Origin: DATJWY01 sp035500775 | GTDB lineage: Bacteria; Pseudomonadota; Alphaproteobacteria; Acetobacterales; Acetobacteraceae | Assembly: GCA_035500775.1 (NCBI GenBank) | Contig: DATJWY010000316.1 | Location: forward strand, 1-14,832 | Direction: 5' to 3' | DNA length: 14,832 nt | Shown here: piece by piece, positions 1-6,560 of the stretch | Layout: every line of letters begins with the position of its first letter | Numbering within the stretch: the stretch's first letter is position 1 | Translations under genes and position numbers: made by a program | The notes under the pieces: generated by a model | The model's database searches: none | What the model was told of the DNA's origin: nothing | The model's input: only the letters and a program-made list of their open reading frames with translations

Positions 1-395
1 CGCACCGATTTCGGATCGTTCACCACCAGCGTGCGCGGGTGGATGTGCTCCAGCAGATGCGTCGCGGTGATATAGGCCATGTCGAAGGGCGGGTCCTGGC
101 GCATCAGCACCACGTCCATCGTCGCGAGATCCAGCGTCTCCGGCTCGCCGAACCGGTAATGATCGCCGGCGACCCGCTGCACATGGACGGGACGGGCCAC
201 CGCGGTCAGCCGCTCCACCCGGCTTGCATGCGGCCCCGCCTTGCCCTCGCGCAGGGAGAGGTGCCGCACCTCGTAATGCCACAGGGCATGGCCGCGCCGC
301 TGCGCCTCCAGCATCAGGGCGAAGGTCGAATCGCCATCGATGTTGATGGTCTCGATCGGGTCCATCTGGACCGCGATCCTGAGCGTGCGTGTCAT
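1..395 (-). CDS. gshB: Glutathione synthetase, N-terminal part (cut by window edge)
   Basis: Glutathione synthetase joins gamma-glutamylcysteine and glycine using ATP, the second step of cytosolic glutathione synthesis. The visible 131 residues begin MTRTLRIAVQMDPIETINI and contain DVVLMRQDPPFDMAYITATH, both typical of the GshB N-terminal domain; the ATP-grasp domain lies beyond position 1. The frame is open from the ATG at 395-393 to the edge. A GGAG-type ribosome binding site sits just upstream in the transcript. The stop of the (Fe-S) protein gene lies 67 bp upstream on the same strand, so the two may be co-transcribed. Nothing looks broken in the visible part. The identification is by recognition of the family's N-terminal motifs and is fairly secure. 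Confidence 0.9.
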   Translation of the reverse strand, partial: MTRTLRIAVQMDPIETINIDGDSTFALMLEAQRRGHALWHYEVRHLSLREGKAGPHASRVERLTAVARPVHVQRVAGDHYRFGEPETLDLATMDVVLMRQDPPFDMAYITATHLLEHIHPRTLVVNDPKSV

Positions 396-462
396 CTCGT
401 CTCCGTCTACGGGGAAGCGGTCTGGCTGATATGGCCCTGGCGGAGGGCTGAAGAAGCGATCC

Positions 463-1233
463 TCACTCCCTCCCCTCGCCGATCGCGGGCAGGGTGTCGG
501 CCAGGCCGGACAGGATCTCGGCGACATGCCGCGCGCGCACCGGGACGCCCTCGCGGGAGAGCCGGCCGGCGATGTTCAGCAGGCAGCCGAGATCGCCGGC
601 AAGGACCGTTTCGGCGCCGGTGGCGGCGATGTCGCGCACCTTGTCGCTGACCATGCGCGTCGAGATCTCGGGATATTTGACGCAGAACGTGCCGCCGAAG
701 CCGCAGCAGAGTTCCGGCTCCGCCATCTCCTTGAGCGTGACGCCGGGTAGCCTGGCGAGCAGCGCCCGCGGCTGCGCCTTGATCCCGAGTTCGCGCAGGC
801 CGGAACAAGAATCGTGATAGGTCACGCTGCCCTGCCAGCCGGCGGACAGATCCGTCAGGCCGCGAATATCGGTCAGGAAAGAAACGAGTTCGTGGGTCCG
901 CCCGGCGAGCGCGTCGGCGCGCACGCGCAGCTCCGGGTCGTCCTGGAACAGCTCCGGCACATGGTGGCGCAGCATGGCGGCGCAGGAGCCGGAGGGCACG
1001 ACGACGTAATCATAGCCGCCGAACGCATCCAGTATACCACGGGCGAGATCGCGCGCCGTGGCCCGGTCGCCGGAATTATAGGCGGGCTGGCCGCAACAGG
1101 TCTGCGCCCGCGGCACCTCCACGCTGCAGCCCGCCTGCTCCAGCAGGCGGATGGCGGCGAAGCCAACGCTCGGGCGGAACAAATCCACCAGGCAGGTAAC
1201 GAACAGGGCGACGCGCGGCGGGGAAGCGGACAT
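463..1233 (-). CDS. LutA/YkgE-type (Fe-S)-binding oxidoreductase subunit
   Basis: A 256-residue protein with two cysteine-rich (CCG) domains. The first has C14 in VTCLVDLFRPSVG, C46-C47 in TCCGQPAYNSG and C84. The second has C143 in YHDSCSGLRELG, C176-C177 in ELCCGFGGTFC and C184. This is the arrangement of LutA/YkgE and of GlpC/HdrB-like subunits, which bind Fe-S or related clusters. In LutABC the protein takes part in L-lactate oxidation to pyruvate. The start chosen is ATG 1233-1231 (MSASPPRVALFVTC), because the upstream in-frame extension to 1434 is arginine- and alanine-rich and runs into the divergent MAPEG gene. No lutB or lutC is adjacent in this window, and gshB follows 67 bp downstream. 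The family is secure but the substrate is not. Confidence 0.85.
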   Translation of the reverse strand: MSASPPRVALFVTCLVDLFRPSVGFAAIRLLEQAGCSVEVPRAQTCCGQPAYNSGDRATARDLARGILDAFGGYDYVVVPSGSCAAMLRHHVPELFQDDPELRVRADALAGRTHELVSFLTDIRGLTDLSAGWQGSVTYHDSCSGLRELGIKAQPRALLARLPGVTLKEMAEPELCCGFGGTFCVKYPEISTRMVSDKVRDIAATGAETVLAGDLGCLLNIAGRLSREGVPVRARHVAEILSGLADTLPAIGEGRE

Positions 1234-1306
1234 GGCGCCAATGTAGGCCCCGGCCCGCGCCGCCGCCAGAGCGCCGGGCCGGCATCGGGCGCCGCGCACG
1301 GGCCGC

Positions 1307-1324
1307 GCCGGGTTTACACCCGGC
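1307..1324. other. Short perfect hairpin between divergent genes
   Basis: GCCGGGT-TTAC-ACCCGGC forms a 7-bp perfect stem with a 4-nt loop. It lies in the 140-bp divergent gap between the (Fe-S) protein and MAPEG genes, about 50 bp before the MAPEG start. It could be an operator-like palindrome or a leader hairpin. No convincing -35/-10 pair was found beside it. Chance occurrence is possible in DNA this rich in G and C. Confidence 0.3.
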
Positions 1325-1373
1325 AGTCCCGGCCCACATAGGGCACGACATTCGTTGCAAACCCGGAGAGACC

Positions 1374-1748
1374 ATGAGCTTCGCCGATTGGATGATCCTT
1401 GCCGCCGCGCTGCTGCCCTATTTGGCCGTCGCATCGGCGCGCGGCCCCACCTCCGGCTATGACAACACGGCGCCGCGACGCTGGACGGCCGGGCTCCAGG
1501 GCTGGCGGCAGCGCCTGCACTGGGCGCACCAGAACCATCTGGAAGCCTTTCCGCCCTTCGCCGCCGGCGTGCTGCTGGCGGAGATGCGGCACGCGCCGCA
1601 GGCGACGATCAATGGCCTGGCCGGCGCCTTCCTGCTGCTGCGCCTCGTCTATACCGGCCTCTATCTGACCGGCCCGGCGGCGCTGCGCACGCTGATCTGG
1701 TTCCTGGGGCTGCTGAGCGTGATCGGGCTGTTCCTCGCGGCGGCCTGA
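1374..1748 (+). CDS. MAPEG family integral membrane protein
   Basis: A 124-residue protein of the MAPEG family (membrane-associated proteins in eicosanoid and glutathione metabolism). The family signature is visible as HWAHQNHLEAFPPFAAGVLL, residues 49-68. Four hydrophobic segments fit the family fold: about 6-22, 58-70, 82-99 and 104-123. The ATG at 1374 follows a GGAGAG ribosome binding site, and the size is normal for bacterial members. The substrate is unknown; some MAPEG proteins are glutathione transferases or peroxidases. That gshB lies nearby is suggestive only, because the genes are divergent. The gene ends directly at repeat copy R1. Confidence 0.85.
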   Translation: MSFADWMILAAALLPYLAVASARGPTSGYDNTAPRRWTAGLQGWRQRLHWAHQNHLEAFPPFAAGVLLAEMRHAPQATINGLAGAFLLLRLVYTGLYLTGPAALRTLIWFLGLLSVIGLFLAAA

Positions 1749-1945
1749 TAGCAACCGCCTTATGTGATTGATCCGTTGAAAGGCCAGGGGCGTTGCCCCT
1801 GGACCCCACTGGGGCCGTCGGCCCCAGACCCCTTTTCATGAATGATTCCAAACTCATGCGGGTCTGGGGGCGCTGCCCCCGTCGTGCGAAGGCACGCCTG
1901 CGCGTGACAGGGCGCGGGGCAGAGCCCCGCTGCTTCCATGACCCT
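1749..1945 (+). repeat. Composite hairpin repeat, copy R1 (full length)
   Basis: Chain of small hairpins between the convergent MAPEG and methyltransferase genes. Stems: CCAGGGGC-gtt-GCCCCTGG (1784-1802), CTGGGGCC-gtc-GGCCCCAG (1809-1827), GGGGGC-gct-GCCCCC (1866-1880), CGTGC-gaag-GCACG (1883-1896) and GCGGGGC-aga-GCCCCGC (1914-1930). CCAGACCC (1824-1831) can also pair with GGGTCTGG (1860-1867). The 5' flank (1749-1780, GCAACCGCCTTATGTGATTG) resembles the 5' flank of R4. It probably terminates or stabilises transcripts from both sides; this role is inferred from structure and position. The outer boundaries are approximate. Confidence 0.85.
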
Positions 1946-1966
1946 CCACGCCGCCCGCCCAGCGGC

Positions 1967-2884
1967 TCAGCCCGCCGTGCCGGGCGCGGCCAGGCTCTCG
2001 CGCAGTCGCTCCCGCGCGGCCGCCACATAGTCCGGATCAAGCTCGATGCCGGTCCCGCTCGCCCCTTCCAGCTCGGCCGCGACCAGAGTGGTGCCGGCGC
2101 CGGCGAACGGGTCCAGCACGGCGGCGCCGGGCCGGCCGTGCAACCGGATGCACCAGCGCGGCAGGTCGATCGGGAACGTCCCCGGATGATGGTATTTTTG
2201 CGCCCGGGTGCGCACCGTGGCGTAGGGGATGAACCAGGTATTGCCGCGGCAACGCAGATCCCGCGCATGCTTGCGCCGGGCGATGTTGCTCTTGTCCTTG
2301 AACGGCACGCCCACCGCCAGCCGGTCCAGTTGCACATCCCCGTTCAGCGTCAGGTGGAAGATGTGCTCGTGGTTGTGGTTGAGGAAGCGCGCGCCGCCCA
2401 GCGGCTTGTAGTGACCCACCGAATCGACGCCGGTCGCGATCGACTTGATCCAGGTGATGTGGTTCTGCAGCGCGAAGAGCGGCCGCAGGCGCACGATCAG
2501 CTCGAAGGGCAGCCAGGGCCGGCTGTTCGAGCCGGAGATGTTGAGGAAAAACGACCCGTCCGGCCGCAACACCCGGCGCAGCGCTCCGGCGACGGCGACC
2601 ATCCAGTCGAGATACTCCGCCTCCTCGCGCCGGTCGTCATAGCGCCGGTAGGCGAGGCCGATATTGTACGGCGGCGAGGTGACGATGACATCGACCGATT
2701 CCGCCGGCAGGGCCGGCAGCACCTCCAGGCAGTCGCCGCGCCAGAGCGCGTGGCGGCCAATCGTCTCACATGTCGGACGCTCGGCGGCCGGGGCGGCAAG
2801 GCCGGCGGTTTGGCCGGCTCCGTCTGGCAGGGAAGTCGGGAGGACGGCCGGAGCCGCCTCCGCGTCGGCGACTCGGAAGCTCAT
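1967..2884 (-). CDS. Orphan DNA methyltransferase, N4-cytosine/N6-adenine class
   Basis: A 305-residue SAM-dependent DNA methylase of the N6_N4_Mtase family. The catalytic motif IV is TSPPYN (residues 69-74 from this start). The SAM-binding motif I, DPFAGAGTT, is near the C-terminus (258-266), with the target-recognition region between them. That order is the beta class. SPPY favours N4-cytosine over N6-adenine, but does not settle it. It is clearly not CcrM-like at motif IV. ATG 2884 was chosen. GTG 2920 adds 12 residues, and neither start has a good ribosome binding site; the first 40 or so residues are low-complexity either way. No endonuclease gene is next to it. The gene sits between direct repeat copies R1 and R2, which suggests a mobile or deletable segment. 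Confidence 0.85.
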   Translation of the reverse strand: MSFRVADAEAAPAVLPTSLPDGAGQTAGLAAPAAERPTCETIGRHALWRGDCLEVLPALPAESVDVIVTSPPYNIGLAYRRYDDRREEAEYLDWMVAVAGALRRVLRPDGSFFLNISGSNSRPWLPFELIVRLRPLFALQNHITWIKSIATGVDSVGHYKPLGGARFLNHNHEHIFHLTLNGDVQLDRLAVGVPFKDKSNIARRKHARDLRCRGNTWFIPYATVRTRAQKYHHPGTFPIDLPRWCIRLHGRPGAAVLDPFAGAGTTLVAAELEGASGTGIELDPDYVAAARERLRESLAAPGTAG

Positions 2885-2977
2885 GGCGTGAGCATGCCCG
2901 TCCGCGCCCGCCGGGACCACCTGTCGCGTGGGCAGCCGGGACGATCCGGACGCCCCTCGCCTTTGATGCCAGCGGCC

Positions 2978-3146
2978 TTAAGGCCAGGGGCTTTGCCCCT
3001 GGACCCCACTGGGGCCGTCGGCCCCAGACCCCATTCCAATTTGTGCGGGTCTGGGGGCGCTTGCCCCCGTCGTGCGAAGGCACGCTGCGCGTGACGGGGC
3101 GCGTGACAGAGCCCCGCTGCTTCGCTCCATGGGTCAATCATTATCA
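2978..3146 (+). repeat. Composite hairpin repeat, copy R2
   Basis: The same hairpin chain as R1. It starts TTAAGGCCAGGGGC and matches the first roughly 50 bases of R1 with only a loop difference (CTTT for CGTT). The GGGTCTGGGGGC and CGTGCGAAGGCACG modules follow. The 3' end, GGGTCAATCATTAT (3131-3143), is shared with R4 and runs into the mltA stop codon at 3146-3144, so the element meets the coding sequence. It lies downstream of mltA and upstream of the methyltransferase start (both minus strand). It may act as the mltA terminator; this is inferred. Confidence 0.85.
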
Positions 3147-4328
3147 GCGCGCGCCGGTCTCCGGCCGCGGCAGCAGCAGGTAGAAGCCGCCGCTCGCGTG
3201 CAGGTGCCCGGCCCGCGCCGCCGCCTCGTCACCGTCGCCGAAGAAGATGTCGGCCCGCACCGGCCCGGTGATGTCGGTGCCAAGATCCTGCGCCAGGGCA
3301 AGGCGTTGCAGCGGGGCGCTGGTCAGCGGATCGGTCGTATCGACATAGACCGGCGCGCCGAGCGGGATGAAGCTCCGGTCTACCGCGGCCGAACGTCCGG
3401 CGGTGAGATCGACCCCGAGCGCCCCCGGCGGCCCCTCGGCCGGGGGCACGTCGGGGACCACGCGGAAGAAGACGTAGGACGGATTCTCGTCCATCAGCGC
3501 CTTCGCCTGATCCGGATGCGCGAGCAGCCAGGCGCGCACGCTCTGCATGCTCACCTGATCCGGGGCGAGCAAATGCCGCTCCACCATCAGCCGGCCGATC
3601 GGCACGTAGGGCCGCCCGTTCTTGCCGGCATAGGCGACGCGCATGATCCGGCCATCGGGCAGGCGGATCCGGCCGGCGCCCTGGATCTGCAGGAAGAACA
3701 GGTCCACCGGATCGCTCAGATAGACGATCGACAGATCCTGCGCGTCGAGCGCGCCGGCCTCGATCTCCGCCCGGTCGTAATAGGGCACCAACAGACCGCC
3801 CTGCATCCGGCCGAAGACCGGCTTGCCGTCCGCATCCGTCTGCTGCACCAGATCGCGCGGCCGGGCGAGCACCGGCACCTGATACGGACCGCGACGGACG
3901 CGCGAACCCGCCACCTCCGGCTCGTAATAGCCGGTGAAGCGCGCCTCTTCCTCGCCGCGATCCCCGACCCGCCAGACCGCGAACCAGGTCTCGAAATAGC
4001 GCCGTGCCGCCGCGTCATCGCCCGGCGGCACGGCGCGTGCGGCCTGGCAGACGCCGCGCCATTGCCAGGCCCGGCCGCCGAGATCGGCCGCGAGCCCCTG
4101 CCCGCCAAGTTCCTGCGCCTGCGGCAGATCGAGCAGGCGCTCGCAGCCGCGCAGCAGGGCCGGCATCGCCTCGGCCTGGCGGTCCCCGGCCCAGCCGGGC
4201 ACTGCGTCGAACCCCACCTGGCGCAGCGACAGCGCGGGCGGCCCGGACGGCCGCACGGCGCAGGCGGACAGTCCCGCCAGCGTCGCGAGGGCGGCCGCCC
4301 TGGCGACGCTCCGAAAGCCGAGGCGCAT
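3144..4328 (-). CDS. mltA: Membrane-bound lytic murein transglycosylase A
   Basis: MltA cleaves peptidoglycan between N-acetylmuramic acid and N-acetylglucosamine, forming 1,6-anhydro ends. The 394-residue protein has a lipoprotein signal with lipobox LSAC (C23), which predicts an outer-membrane lipoprotein. The MltA core includes FTGYYEPEVAGSR and FFLQIQGAGRIRL. The C-terminal 3D domain contains AQDLGTDITGPV and ADIFFGDGD; D348 and D360 correspond to the conserved aspartates, D360 matching the catalytic one of the family. The length is normal. The ATG overlaps the timA stop by one base (TGATG), so the pair is translationally coupled. An Smr-domain gene often follows mltA in alphaproteobacteria; here repeat R2 follows instead. 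Confidence 0.92.
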   Translation of the reverse strand: MRLGFRSVARAAALATLAGLSACAVRPSGPPALSLRQVGFDAVPGWAGDRQAEAMPALLRGCERLLDLPQAQELGGQGLAADLGGRAWQWRGVCQAARAVPPGDDAAARRYFETWFAVWRVGDRGEEEARFTGYYEPEVAGSRVRRGPYQVPVLARPRDLVQQTDADGKPVFGRMQGGLLVPYYDRAEIEAGALDAQDLSIVYLSDPVDLFFLQIQGAGRIRLPDGRIMRVAYAGKNGRPYVPIGRLMVERHLLAPDQVSMQSVRAWLLAHPDQAKALMDENPSYVFFRVVPDVPPAEGPPGALGVDLTAGRSAAVDRSFIPLGAPVYVDTTDPLTSAPLQRLALAQDLGTDITGPVRADIFFGDGDEAAARAGHLHASGGFYLLLPRPETGAR

Positions 4329-4981
4329 CAGCCGGCGCGCGCCGCGGCCAGCCGCCAGGCCGGGTCATTGCGGGCGAGATCCCGCGCGAAGGTCCAGATG
4401 TCGATGATCTCGGTGACCGCGTCGGCGCCGCCGACCGGCTGGCCGTCGCGGCCCAGGGTCACGTTCACCTGGGAGGAGACGAATCGGACGGTGATCTCCG
4501 CCTGGGTGCCGGTGAGTTTGGCCTCCTCGATCGTCGCCTCAGGCACGGCGCGGATCTCGGTGCGCTGGATCTCGCCCGCCGCCTCACGCGCGACGATGGC
4601 GGACTCGAAGGCGCGATAGGTTTCCTCGGTCAGCAGCGGCCGCAGATCCTCCCGCTTGCCGGCGGCGAAGGCCGCGACGATCAGGCGGAACGCATGCTCC
4701 GCGCCCTGCAGGAAGCGGGCGGAATCAAAGCTGGCATCGACGGCACGGATGCGAACGAGCCCCTGGCCCGCCGCGCTGTCCGGCGCCGGCAGGGTGCGCG
4801 TAGGCGCCGGCTCGGCGCGCCCCTCGATCACCGGGCCTTGCGCCTCCGGCCGTGAAGCCGGGGGCGCCGCGCGTTCAAATCCTGTCCGGCGACCGAGCAC
4901 ACTGCGCAGGCGCAGGATCAGAAACGCCGCGATCATCCCGAACAGGAGAATATCGATCGGAAAACCGCCGCTCGAATCCAT
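4328..4981 (-). CDS. timA: Tim44-like domain membrane protein
   Basis: A 217-residue protein with one N-terminal membrane segment (about 8-26, ILLFGMIAAFLILRL), a proline- and alanine-rich linker (about 37-70) and a C-terminal Tim44-like domain (about 75-217). The domain includes FRLIVAAFAAGKREDLRPLL and ends in the characteristic ITVRF..ITEIIDIWTFARD pattern. Alphaproteobacterial homologues (TimA) resemble the mitochondrial Tim44 C-terminal domain; their role is in the envelope and is poorly defined. The ATG at 4981-4979 follows GAGGAG in the transcript. The gene overlaps mltA by one base and is divergent from the histidine phosphatase, a common alphaproteobacterial position near secB. Confidence 0.88.
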   Translation of the reverse strand: MDSSGGFPIDILLFGMIAAFLILRLRSVLGRRTGFERAAPPASRPEAQGPVIEGRAEPAPTRTLPAPDSAAGQGLVRIRAVDASFDSARFLQGAEHAFRLIVAAFAAGKREDLRPLLTEETYRAFESAIVAREAAGEIQRTEIRAVPEATIEEAKLTGTQAEITVRFVSSQVNVTLGRDGQPVGGADAVTEIIDIWTFARDLARNDPAWRLAAARAG

Positions 4982-5007
4982 GGAACCTGCACTCCTCTTG
5001 TGCCGCA

Positions 5008-5036
5008 GACATAGGGCGCGGCGTGGGAATCGGCAA
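5008..5036 (-). promoter_or_regulatory. Candidate promoter for timA-mltA
   Basis: On the minus strand TTGCCG (5036-5031) and TATGTC (5013-5008) are separated by exactly 17 bases, about 26 bp before the timA ATG. The -35 box matches four of six consensus positions and the -10 box three of six, which is ordinary for high-GC alphaproteobacteria. Pattern only; no transcript evidence. Confidence 0.3.
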
Positions 5037-5109
5037 CGCGGGGACAGGGCCGCCCGCCGTCATCGCTTTGCCGCTTCTGTTACCGGACGAAAGGCTTTAA
5101 TCGGAACAC

Positions 5110-5667
5110 ATGATCCTGCTGCGCCACGGGCAGAGCGAATTCAACGTCCATTTCTCGGCGACCCGCCGCGATCCGGGCATCGTCGATCCGGTGCTGACGC
5201 CGCTCGGGGTGCAACAGGCCGAGGCGGCTGCCCGGGCGCTCGCCGGGCATGATCTGCGCCGCATTCTCGCATCACCTTACACCCGCGCCCTGCAGACCGC
5301 GACCATCGTGGGGCGGATGCTCGACCTGCCGGTGCTCGTCAATCCGATCGTGCGCGAGCGCTTCGCCTTCGTCTGCGACATCGGCACGCCGCGCACCGAG
5401 CTTGCGCCCTCCTGGCCGGAGCAGGATTTTTCACATATCGACGAGATCTGGTGGCCGGCGATGCAAGAGCCGGAGGAGCAGGTGATCGAGCGCGCGGCGC
5501 TGTTCCGCGACGAGATGCGGGCGCTGCATGACTGGTCGGAGACGCTGGTGGTCAGCCATTGGGGCTTCATCCTGGCGCTCACCGGCCGGAGCATGGGGAA
5601 CTGCGAGTGGCTGCGCTACGATCCGACCCTGCCGGCGCCGGAAGAGATCGTCTGGCAGCACCACTGA
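5110..5667 (+). CDS. Histidine phosphatase superfamily protein (phosphoglycerate-mutase-like)
   Basis: A 185-residue single-domain branch-1 histidine phosphatase. The RHG motif is at R5-H6-G7, the nucleophile being H6. SPYTRALQT provides the second arginine (R59), VRER gives the acidic residue (E83) and VVSHWGF the second histidine (H150). All catalytic positions are present. The reaction is phosphoryl transfer or hydrolysis through a phosphohistidine; the substrate cannot be told from sequence. The protein is cytosolic, with no signal peptide. The start ATG 5110 lies only four residues before RHG, as is usual. It is divergent from timA and 218 bp upstream of secB on the same strand. A hairpin follows the stop at once. 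Confidence 0.85.
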   Translation: MILLRHGQSEFNVHFSATRRDPGIVDPVLTPLGVQQAEAAARALAGHDLRRILASPYTRALQTATIVGRMLDLPVLVNPIVRERFAFVCDIGTPRTELAPSWPEQDFSHIDEIWWPAMQEPEEQVIERAALFRDEMRALHDWSETLVVSHWGFILALTGRSMGNCEWLRYDPTLPAPEEIVWQHH

Positions 5668-5689
5668 CACTGGGCCGCGCGGCCCGGTG
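5668..5689 (+). terminator. Hairpin directly after the phosphatase stop
   Basis: CACTGGGCCGC-GCGGCCCGGTG is an 11-bp near-perfect palindrome with one U-G wobble, beginning one base after the TGA. No T-run follows, so it is not a standard intrinsic terminator. It may protect the 3' end or work with Rho. Confidence 0.4.
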
Positions 5690-5735
5690 CGTGACGCCCC
5701 GGACAGGCCGCGTTCGCGCGGGGCCTTGGAGCGCC

Positions 5736-5834
5736 ATCGGTGCGGATGGACGCATCTGAACCGACAAGGGTACTCGCAAAAACAACGAACTAGAGCCTGA
5801 TCAGCCCTTCAATCCGCACCGATCAGGCTGCTAG
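5736..5834 (+). promoter_or_regulatory. Structured secB leader with competing inverted repeats
   Basis: Two inverted repeats overlap in the 218-bp gap before secB. ATCGGTGCGGAT (5736-5747) has a perfect 12-base inverted copy at 5812-5823. CTAGAGCCTGATC (5790-5802) pairs with GATCAGGCTGCTAG (5821-5834) apart from one extra G, leaving an 18-base loop. The two right arms share 5821-5823, and one lies in the loop of the other, so in RNA the pairings would compete. It could be an attenuator-like leader of secB or a small mobile palindrome framed by CTAG. No -35/-10 pair was convincing, so whether it is transcribed is unknown. Confidence 0.4.
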
Positions 5835-5885
5835 TGGAAACAGCCCGTCGGGCATGCTACCCGCACCCGGCAACAGGAGACCACG

Positions 5886-6401
5886 ATGTCCGAGTCCGCG
5901 AACATCCCGACCGGGGAAACCCAGGGCGTGCCGCCGCTGGTGGTGAATGTGCAGTATGTGAAGGATCTCTCCTTCGAGGTGCCGAGCGGCCCGGAGATCT
6001 TCGCCACGCTGCGCGGGCAGCCGCAGGTGCAGATCAATCTGGATGTGCAGGCCCGCCGCCTGCAGGAAGGCCAGAACGTCTATGAGGTGACGCTCTCGGT
6101 GCGCGCCGAGGCCAGCGAACCGCCGGTCGCCGCGAACGGCACGCCCGAGAATGGCCGCGCCGTGTTCATCGCCGAACTGGCCTATGCCGGCATCTTCACC
6201 CTGAACGGCGTGCCGGATCAGGCGGTCGAGCCGGTGCTGCTGATCGAGTGCCCGCGCCTGCTGTTCCCCTTCGCCCGTAACATCCTCTCGGACGTGACGC
6301 GCGAGGGCGGCTTCCCGCCGGTGCTGCTGCAGCCGATCGACTTCGTGGCCCTGTGGCAGAGCCGCCGCGCGGCGGAAGCGCCGCAGACCGGACACGCCTG
6401 A
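5886..6401 (+). CDS. secB: Protein-export chaperone SecB
   Basis: SecB is a tetrameric cytosolic chaperone that keeps preproteins unfolded and passes them to SecA at the Sec translocon. The 171-residue sequence shows the family core: VQYVKDLSFEVP at the N-terminus, AELAYAGIFTLNGVP in the middle, then LLIECPRLLFPFARNILSD and GGFPPVLLQPIDFVALW. It is slightly longer than the E. coli protein (155 residues), as is usual in alphaproteobacteria, through short tails. The ATG at 5886 follows AACAGGAGACC, a good ribosome binding site. A structured leader lies upstream, and repeat R3 begins 17 bp after the stop. Confidence 0.95.
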   Translation: MSESANIPTGETQGVPPLVVNVQYVKDLSFEVPSGPEIFATLRGQPQVQINLDVQARRLQEGQNVYEVTLSVRAEASEPPVAANGTPENGRAVFIAELAYAGIFTLNGVPDQAVEPVLLIECPRLLFPFARNILSDVTREGGFPPVLLQPIDFVALWQSRRAAEAPQTGHA

Positions 6402-6417
6402 GTTTTATTTCGTAAGT

Positions 6418-6558
6418 AAAGGCCAGGGGCGCTGCCCCTGGACCCCGCCAAAGGCTTAGCCTTTGGAATCCTTTACTTTTTGCCTGGGGGCCTCAGGGCC
6501 CCGTCGTGCGCAGGCACGCCTCTTCGCGTGACGGGTCCAGGGCAAAGCCCCTGGCCTT
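6418..6558 (+). repeat. Composite hairpin repeat, copy R3 (symmetric variant)
   Basis: It sits between the convergent stops of secB and the isochorismatase-like gene, ending two bases from the latter's stop codon. It opens with CCAGGGGC-gct-GCCCCTGG (6423-6441), followed by CCAAAGGC-tta-GCCTTTGG, a different sequence but still an 8-bp stem where R1 has CTGGGGCC-gtc-GGCCCCAG. CGTGC-gcag-GCACG is kept. Unlike R1, the 3' end (6533-6558) is an inverted copy of the 5' end (6418-6445), giving terminal inverted repeats of about 26 bases. It probably serves both genes as a bidirectional transcript end (inferred). Confidence 0.8.
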
Positions 6559-6560
6559 CT

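Noticed and set aside
1793..3094. A 433-codon open frame running from R1 through to R2
   Set aside because: It is antisense to the DNA methyltransferase and starts and ends with the same repeat-encoded peptide (PLDPTGAVGPRP), so it is an artefact of stop-free repeats.
1749..3146. Intact insertion sequence
   Set aside because: No transposase is encoded between or beside the repeats; the only gene between R1 and R2 is a DNA methyltransferase.
3072..4619. A 515-codon open frame on the + strand
   Set aside because: It is antisense to mltA and timA, which have strong family motifs. It begins inside repeat R2 and has low-complexity arginine-rich sequence.
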